Below the pieces are notes generated by a model that had not been told where the DNA came from, did no database searches, and saw only the letters and a program-made list of their open reading frames with translations. Below are positions 47,456 through 64,000 of a DNA stretch of 64,000 bases, one piece after another; the first letter of the stretch is position 1, and every line of letters starts with the position of its first letter. This DNA is from Amaranthus tricolor (Eukaryota > Streptophyta > Magnoliopsida > Caryophyllales > Amaranthaceae). Both the position numbers and the translations under genes were made by a program. The stretch spans positions 16,709,134-16,773,133 of the forward strand of contig NC_080051.1 of NCBI RefSeq assembly GCF_026212465.1, in the 5' to 3' direction.

Positions 47456-47767
47456 GGTTGAATACATGGCGATGGCTAGTACAGCCTTCAAAGTCTCGTA
47501 GATTGTAAGGCTTTTGCAAGAATTAGGTTATTATTGATAATCAATTAGCTATCTATATAGCTAGAAATCCGATATTAAATGAATGTACAAGGCACTGTCA
47601 GTATTGTGCGCGTTGTTCAGGTGTATTTGTATAGCTTTAATGTTTGTGTATCTAAGTTATTAGTTATTGCTGTGGTGTATCAGAATTTGATAGTTTATAA
47701 TAGAAAATCCTGATTATTGTTTGTTAGTAGTTATGCCTCTAGTTAGTTAGGTATGGAATGGATTTAA

Positions 47768-48134
47768 GGCTATTACAAGGTTATGAGACTTTGTCCTATA
47801 TTGGTCGTATGAACAAGTAGAATGGGGTTCATTGAGTAAATGAATTCTCTCATGTACTAAGCTAGTCTTTTGGGTGAGTTCCTTTATTTATTCTATAACT
47901 AAGATATCGCAAGAGTGGCAAACCTGCTACGTGGTGACATGGGTTAAGCCAACCATGACCAACGAGGACATTGGAACTTATGAGGGTTCAAATATAATGT
48001 AATGAATTTTGAGGCCATTACAAGATTATAGGACTTTGTCCACATAAGTTGTACACTTGTATGGGGTAACTAATGTGAGGTTTATAGAGTATATGGACTC
48101 TCTCACCTACTAGGTTAGTCTTTTGGATGATATC
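47768..48134. repeat. diverged direct repeat (~115 bp) next to the L1 insertion site
   Basis: 47768-47882 and 48012-48134 share GGC(T/C)ATTACAAG(G/A)TTAT, GACTTTGTCC, ATGGA/AATGAA-CTCTC and TAG(T/G)TTAGTCTTTTGG-type segments. The second copy ends at the L1 target site. They may be LTR or UTR parts of the copia-related debris. Confidence 0.5.
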
Positions 48135-49050
48135 CTTTTTTTTTTTTTTTGAAAATCACCTGGGATAAAATTAGCTCAAATCGAGCTATTCCAAAAGTTA
48201 ACAAACAGTCGGGGAACAGGGGCACACAAATTTTCTCATGACTCACACCCATATCCCACCTAGCAACCATATGGGCTACCGTATAACCACATCGACGAAC
48301 AAAGCCACATTGAAAGCCATCCAAAGAAGACAGGTAATCAAAACTACAATCATAGACTAGATGAATTGGAGTAAGTCCATTGTCTTTGTTGGGGATGGTA
48401 GACATCACAGTGAGAGCATCGCCTTCTAAGTGTATCAAGTTGAAACCTATGTGTTTTGCTACTTCCAATCCATAACATGCAGCTGAAGCTTCTGAGACAT
48501 CTACGGCCCAATTGGCGTGTACTTGTCTAGTACCCATGAGAAGGATACGACCCTGGTCATCTTTGAAAACAATGCCCAACCCCTGTTTGCACCCAACCCC
48601 CATATAGGCGTCAAAATTGAGCTTGATCCAGCCATTAGCAGGAGGCTTCCATGTTTCAAAGGAAAGCACTCTCGGGCGAGGAACATTGTGAACTTTCTGT
48701 GCATATATCTTGTAATCATTCACAAGCTTGCTCATAGAAGAAGTTAATTGTAGAAGATCACAGTAGGTATTCTCCATGACCGCCTTATTTCTACCCATCC
48801 AACATGCCCAAAAAGAAGCACAAATAAGGGACATTTCATCCTTTGGAGAGTGGGCATGCAACCATAAGAATAAAGTTTCAAAAGTATCTCGAGGGAAAGC
48901 ATTAATAAGAGAGCAAAAAGGGGAAGCAAGCCAAACATCACGAGCATCGACACATTCCAGCAGAGCATGACATAGTCATTCATCAGCTTTGTTACATCGA
49001 GCACATATTGCAGAGGAATGCATATGTCTCCTAAAGCGAACCGCATTAAC
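48115..49050 (-). pseudogene. L1 ORF2 C-terminal part: zinc-binding (zf-RVT) and RNase H domains
   Basis: 49040-48930 encodes RFRRHMHSS-ICARCNKADE and CHALLECVDARDVW, the zinc-binding domain that follows RT in plant L1 elements. 48861-48160 is an uninterrupted frame with the plant RVT_3 RNase H: LNFDAYMGVGCKQGLGIVFK, SEASAACYGLEVAKHIG, LEGDALTVM and HMVARW. The Asp, Glu and Asp catalytic positions look kept. The open frame runs on into the poly(A) tail (a KKKKK stretch) and into the target duplication. RNase H would remove RNA from the RNA:DNA hybrid during retrotransposition. Confidence 0.8.
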
Positions 49051-49089
49051 TGGCATGAAAGGCATTGTTTTTACAATTTGTCGACCTTT

Positions 49090-50779
49090 TCATGGCATGA
49101 AAGGTTTCAAAACAAGCAAAGCATTATCAATGATCAAGCGCCCCAGGATGAAAGCACTTTGATTAGGAGAGATGATCTTGTTTAACAAAGGCTTTAATAT
49201 ATTCACAACAGTTTTTGAAATGACCTTATATATCACATTACAACAGCTAATAGGTCTATAGTCCTTAAGAGACTTCGGTTCGTCGCACTTTGGAATAAGA
49301 GAGACACAGGTTTGGTTAATCCCCTTCAAATAAAATAACCCTTGCCACCATCTCTTAACAAGACACACAACATCATCACCAACAATATCCCAGAACTTTT
49401 GATAAAATAGAGCATGAAAACCATCCGTACCTAGGGCCTTAGTGGGGTGCATTTGGAATACAGCTGTGCATATCTCTTTTGTAGTAGGTTCGTCATCAAG
49501 ACTATCATTCATGTCATCAGTCACCATTGAGCCAACACCATCAACTGCTTCTTCAAAACCTGAGGGAGAGCTAGTGGCAAATAAACTATCATAGTAAGCC
49601 GTGATAAGACTTTAGATATCAACATTGCTAGTCTTCCACGAGCCATTTTCGTCAGTCAACCCTTTTATCAAGTTCCTTTGTCGTCTAGAACTAGACTTAT
49701 GGTGGAAGTATTTGGAGTTCTGATCACCATCTATAAGTTCGTTAGCCCTAGATCGCATACGCCAATATGATTCCTCATTCTTATGGAGTTCATCAAGCTC
49801 ACTTGACAAGGATTTGCAATTGTCGATCATGTTTGCGTCTTGAGGGCATCGTTAAGCAGCTCGTAGCTTTCTTTTCGAGGCTTTGATTCTGGACTTAAGG
49901 ACCCCAAAAGTCGATTTGGCCCATGAAGACAGGTTGCTAGCACAGTTTGCAATAAGGAAATCAATATCAGCACCTAGACCTTCTTGCCAAGCATCAGAAA
50001 CCACTTTTCGACAATCTTCATTAGAGAGCCAAAGAGACTTGAATCTGAATAGTTTTGCGTCACACCCTTCCCCTTGTGGTCTAGACGTATGAAGTATAAT
50101 GGGGGCATGATCCGACTGGTAAATAGGAAAGTGACGAATATCGTAAGAATGGAAAATCAGTTGCCACCCTGAGCAAGCCACAAAGCGATCCAACCTCTCC
50201 CTAATCAGAGTAGCAGGAGAATTACCTTTACTCCATGTAAAAGTACTCCCTCTGTACCCTAGATCACGAAGACCATAGTCATCAAGGCATTCTCTAAAAG
50301 CATCCATGCCCCTTTCAGCTCTGGCCCCACCTCCTTCCTTCTCATGATTACTTATAATCTCATTAAAATCCCCAAAAAATATTACTGGCCCCGGTGAGTC
50401 TTCCATAAGTTTCTTGATTAAATCCCATGTTTTGTGCTTATTTGGTCTACAATCCAACCATAAATGCCACATGCAAACCACGTAGTATCCACTCCCCCCG
50501 CTTCACTAATCTCTACCAGGATGTGTCTTGTTGAAAAGGAGATTAAATTAACAGATGCATTCCTTTACCATAAACCAATGCCACTAGAGTGGCCTTCGCC
50601 ACTGACACACAGGCCATCACTAAAGCCACATTTACCTCTAATCCCTTCAAGTTTACATTTTTCCATCATCGACTCCATAATGAAACAAAATTCGGTCGCT
50701 CTCGCCAGCACCAACTGTGGAGAGCTTGAACTGTCAGGCGATTGTTGAGACCCTGACAATGCCAACTAAATATTTTCAT
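49090..50779 (-). pseudogene. L1 ORF2 N-terminal part: APE endonuclease and partial reverse transcriptase
   Basis: The start is MKIFSWHCQGLNN (50779), followed by a frame break near 50695 and MESMMEKCKLEGIRGKCGFS in another frame. The endonuclease C-terminal half is open at 50481-49852, with VIFFGDFNEIIS, STFTWSKGN, ERLDRFVA and QSDHAPI motifs, including the catalytic GDFN and SDH. The linker RMRSRANELIDGDQNSKYFH (49770-49700) and RT motifs KALGTDGFHALFYQKFWD and SLKDYRPISCCNVIYKVISK follow. The frame ends in KPFMP at 49090. The rest of the RT, including the catalytic aspartates, is missing. Confidence 0.85.
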
Positions 50780-51176
50780 TTTTGTTTGTGGGGTTGGGAA
50801 CAACCGACCTCCGCTACTGAATCCTTGGCAAAACATTCGACATTAGGTTCCATACAAGACCTTTTCCACACGCACTCACGGTTCTCCATAATAACATCAG
50901 AGTCCCATGCTTTCCTCTTTTCCAGACATTTCAAGTGATGTATTTTGTGTGGGCCCAACAATATTTATGGTCCCCCCTAACATTCTTGTCCCCTTTATTG
51001 TGTTTTTTAATTTTCACAAATATTTTCGGTTGGGATTTGTGACAACCAATTTGAAAAGGAGGACATGACACAACAGCAGTAGTAATGGACCCTTCTATTT
51101 TAATCATATTCTCGTGACCATCAGAAGCACTAACCTCAATGGAAGCTGATGGTAGAGCCGTGGGGTCTGATTCCCT

Positions 51177-52163
51177 TTATATTTTATCACTTGCATTAAA
51201 AGTATCTTCCTGAGAGCTAGCCACGAAGCCGATCACATCTTCCCCATTTGCACTATGAGATGCAGGATTACACGTCTTTATTACCTGATTTCCAGTTTCA
51301 TTATCGTGTATGGTCTCTGTATTTCTCACAGGAACATTCAAGGCTGTCGTGATTTTGGGCTTTACTACAAACACGCTCTTCTTTAATCTCAGGGCATTTA
51401 CTTCTTCATTGTTCTTGCTGAGGCCCTTACGTGGAGAAGCTTTAATATTCAGACCCCAACCGTACCCAACTTCCGTCTCTTCATCAGAAACATGTGAACA
51501 ATCCTTCTCAGTATGGCACATCAATCCACACATGAAGCAAAAGTGTGGAAGACGCTCATATTTAAGCGGGATCGTTAACGTAGTGTTGTTCTTGAGACGG
51601 ATCATTTGGAATCTCTTCAACGGTTTTGTCACATCAAGCCAAACCCTAACCCTACGGAAAGGGTTAATATTAAGAAAATCCTCTTCAATCTCCAAAACAT
51701 CTCTCAATGCCTTGGCAATGGTTCTCACCTTCTCATCCGATCTGTAACCAACGAATAGGTTGTATAGACGAATCCAGAAAGGCAAAAAGTTGAACTCCAT
51801 ATCAGCGGGCGGTTTCTCTCTATCGATTTCTTGGAGAACAAGCAACTTATTTTCAAAGCACCACGGTCTACCGTTGAGGACTGTATCCCTATCCCTCCAA
51901 TGAAAGAATTGAAAGAGGAACAAATTCGAACCCATACTCCTTATAATAACGCCATCTTTAAGACTCCAGATATGCAACAAAGTTCGTCGAACGACATCGA
52001 AGTTTAGCGGTATTGCTGTAAGGATTTGGTCAACCAATCTTAAAGACAAATTATCATCGTTAGCATCTTCAATGCTGTCTCCAAGATCTACAACGTCGTT
52101 TTCTTCACTAGTTAACGCTAGTTTGGAGCATTGCTCGACAAGGTCATCCGCCATGATAATCAA
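51177..52163 (-). CDS. L1 ORF1 protein (DUF4283 with CCHC zinc knuckle)
   Basis: An intact 328-codon frame. Residues ~45-150 match the plant LINE DUF4283 pattern (LVDQILTAIPLNFDVVRRTL, FLFQFFHWRDRDTVLNGRPW, PFWIRLYNLFVGYRSDEKVR). Residues ~205-235 contain the zinc knuckle CFMCGLMCHTEKDC, spaced CX2CX4HX4C. The C-terminal ~90 residues are low in complexity. In the family this protein binds LINE RNA in a ribonucleoprotein particle. It is the only undamaged frame of the element and could still be translated, but it depends on an active ORF2 elsewhere. Confidence 0.85.
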   Translation of the reverse strand: MIIMADDLVEQCSKLALTSEENDVVDLGDSIEDANDDNLSLRLVDQILTAIPLNFDVVRRTLLHIWSLKDGVIIRSMGSNLFLFQFFHWRDRDTVLNGRPWCFENKLLVLQEIDREKPPADMEFNFLPFWIRLYNLFVGYRSDEKVRTIAKALRDVLEIEEDFLNINPFRRVRVWLDVTKPLKRFQMIRLKNNTTLTIPLKYERLPHFCFMCGLMCHTEKDCSHVSDEETEVGYGWGLNIKASPRKGLSKNNEEVNALRLKKSVFVVKPKITTALNVPVRNTETIHDNETGNQVIKTCNPASHSANGEDVIGFVASSQEDTFNASDKI

Positions 52164-52280
52164 ACGAGAATCAAGTCGGGGCTAAAAGTCTCTAGAGGAA
52201 ACCCACAAAGAGGATGCAAACCCTAACCCTAAAAGAACCTCAGAGAAGGGGACTTACACAAAATTCTTTTGGATGATATC

Positions 52281-53920
52281 TTTTTTCAAATTAATTAGTA
52301 ATTTACAACTACAATAATAAATTTCATCTATTTTTCAAGTCATCTTCATCATCACATCCAATGTATTCTGCCCATAGAAAACTATAGCCAGGGTTCAGGG
52401 AGAGAAGGACGGCGGCAACTCATATCCATAAAGAAGAGCGCGGTCAAAGAGTCCTCTGACTCGAGAAAGAAAAAGTATTAAATATTAAGCAAGATAGATA
52501 AATGACAAACGTATAACATGAATTATTTAAAATATTTTTTTGGTTGATATAATTATGCATGATATTTATTTTTAAAATATAATAATGATGATATTAAAAA
52601 TTAAAAAGTACAATATGAATCGGTTAAGAGTCGAATGTTATTAAAGCCATACAATATAGTATATATAAAATTAATATCCTTGACTTTTTTTCCGTAATAG
52701 TTTTTGATCAAAATATACAAAATTGGTATAAAGTTATATGTTGTAGATATAGGGTAGGTGAATGGATAAGGGACATGTAAGACTTTATACCACCAACTAC
52801 CTAATATCATAGCAGAGAAAAATTTTATGCCACCACCTATCTAATATCATGGCAGGTAAGTATGAAATTTTCACACTTATATCTATCCACTTCCCACCAA
52901 ATTCATACACATACTCACCCCAATTAGAGTGAATACGGTGTAAACTCCATATAACTTTACATGTGTGCCGTCCTTAACATTTGACTTTTACAAATGTGAA
53001 AACCTATATTAGTCACTCTATGTAATTAAATTTGCCATACCTTTTATTTTAGTTCATTCTACTAAATTTGCTTGCTTTGTAATTTTAAACTTAATTCATA
53101 CTATTTCTTTAATTCTCATCCAATATCTTACTATTTTATCTTATCCACACATTTATTTTACTTTTTTTTTTGATATAAAATATCACTTACCTGCTTTTTT
53201 TAATTTTCCTACTAATTTTCTTGTAGGGCAAAATTGATGTTATGGAGGAAGTAGTAATTAAAAAGTACAAAAAAAGTCAGAATACCTTTTTGGGCATCTT
53301 CCAAATACCACAAGTTCATAAGCGTTGAAATATTATCTTCTATTTCTCAACTTTCGGGATGTTGAATTCCCTTCATAACAAATTGACAATTGTTTTGCAA
53401 CAATCTTACATACTCACATAACCAAATACTCCAACAACTACCGTATTGATAGTGATACTAATAAAATGGCCAAATTAAGCCTTTCTACAAAAACAAGGAA
53501 AAATTGTGTTATGATTTTCATGACAGTTGTCATTAATAGTTTTTTGTGGATTACTAGATAAACTGGTAGAAGAAGTAGAGATACATGAGAATCGAACTCA
53601 AAATCTTATTTAAGAACTTGGTACATGCTTTTAAATTAAGACAATTAAAACTCAATTCCAATAATGGGTTTTAAAGTAACAATAAAAGTTTGATTTTTTT
53701 AAAAGCAAGAAATTTGGAATTTAAAAAAAAAACCACTCTTTGAAAAACAATGGATTTAGAATTAAAATGGGAGAAGGTTCAAGAATTCAAATGGGATAAG
53801 TTGCCCCTATCAAACACTTTTTTCCTAGACTAGATAAGAATATTTCTTTCAATTTCCTAGACTAGATAAAAATATTTCTTTCAAGGCGAAGAGTGTAAGA
53901 TTTTAATAAAAAAAATAATT
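52281..53920. other. AT-rich spacer before the P450 gene
   Basis: No gene seen. Near 52785-52860 two short direct repeats share CACCA(C/A)CTA(C/T)CTAATATCAT. The last few hundred bases before 53921 should contain the P450 3' UTR (gene on minus). Confidence 0.45.

Positions 53921-64000
<10,080 letters not shown>

Larger units (their letters stand above)
45870..47610 (+). pseudogene. Ty1/copia-type retrotransposon pseudogene (gag-like, RT, RNase H pieces)
   Basis: Plus-strand pieces occur in order. A gag-type segment at 45935-46070 has GWIIRTEQYFHLYNL and VALVNLDGDALLWFQ. An RT start at 46105-46230 has EAYKDP-WMEAMNK-LDALGNTWV and KKAIGSKWF, then NDAL-LH-DLHGKV (46375-46400) and the DDIIITGN-like segment around 46600. 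RNase H at 47420-47600 has KQQTTSKSSSEVEYMAMAST, then LLQELGYY and DNQLAIYIARNPILNE. Dozens of stops and frameshifts are present, and a MITE sits at 46790-47000. The gag-like part fits gypsy as well as copia; the RT and RNase H parts are copia. Confidence 0.7.
48135..52264 (-). mobile_element. L1-type LINE with RNase H, internally deleted, 16-bp target duplication
   Basis: A minus-strand non-LTR retrotransposon of 4.1 kb. A poly(T) run right after 48134 is the poly(A) tail. An exact 16-bp duplication TCTTTTGGATGATATC flanks it (48119-48134 and 52265-52280). In transcript order it carries ORF1 (52163-51177), then ORF2 starting MKIFSWHCQGLNN at 50779 with APE endonuclease, the start of the reverse transcriptase, a zinc-binding domain and RNase H. 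The RT is cut short after the LLNKIISPNQSAFILGR segment: the catalytic FADD part is absent, and the text jumps to the zinc domain. ORF2 also has frameshifts and stops. The perfect target duplication suggests a fairly recent insertion, but the copy is non-autonomous. Confidence 0.9.

Noticed and set aside
51310..51747. 145-codon plus-strand frame
   Set aside because: Antisense shadow of L1 ORF1.

Overview
This is nuclear DNA from a flowering plant, most likely a eudicot. It is AT-rich, protein genes are split by long GT-AG introns, and most of the rest is decayed transposable elements of typical plant families (Ty1/copia, Ty3/gypsy, Cassandra TRIM, plant L1 with RNase H, RTE, hAT, Mutator-like, CACTA, Stowaway-like, Helitron). 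I cannot name the species.

Three real genes can be rebuilt exon by exon, all on the minus strand. (1) 8420-16073 is an M-phase phosphoprotein 6 homologue (nuclear exosome cofactor), 5 coding exons, 184 aa, complete. (2) 28219-35871 is a mitochondrial AAA protease of the FTSH3/FTSH10 type, 8 coding exons, 816 aa, complete, with Walker A, Walker B and the HESGH zinc site. (3) 53921 to beyond 64000 is a cytochrome P450 of the CYP707A (abscisic acid 8'-hydroxylase) type. Seven coding exons are visible, and the N-terminal part lies past the window edge. A fourth, weaker locus at 44851-45183 (+) looks like the first exon of a plastid-targeted protein whose continuation is lost.

Layout. 1-4.1 kb: a copia 3' end with its LTR, next to a minus-strand gypsy gag, PBS and LTR. 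4.4-8 kb: MITEs, one nested inside a hAT MITE. 8.4-16.1 kb: the MPP6 gene, whose introns hold a duplicated 0.5 kb repeat, an LTR-like insertion and a Stowaway-like MITE. 17-27.8 kb: a repeat zone with a solo-LTR-like block, an RTE C-terminal fragment, a Pack-MULE-like element carrying PPR gene pieces, a dead hAT transposase and a minus-strand RTE LINE split by a 1.5 kb insertion. 28.2-35.9 kb: the FTSH gene. 36.2-43 kb: foldback elements, one interrupted by a Cassandra TRIM whose 5S-like LTR is itself interrupted by a hAT MITE, then a TA microsatellite, a 360-bp tandem duplication and a Helitron. 45.8-47.6 kb: a copia pseudogene. 48.1-52.3 kb: an L1 LINE with a perfect 16-bp target duplication but most of its RT core deleted. 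53.9-64 kb: the P450 gene; its last intron is 4.7 kb and holds two foldback elements and a hAT element.

The most unusual signal is the foldback family between 36.2 and 57.8 kb. Its copies share a repeated short palindrome of the type GCTGTTANTAACAGC, and two of the five copies have been used as landing sites by other transposons. The three genes appear functionally independent of one another (RNA decay, mitochondrial proteostasis, hormone catabolism).
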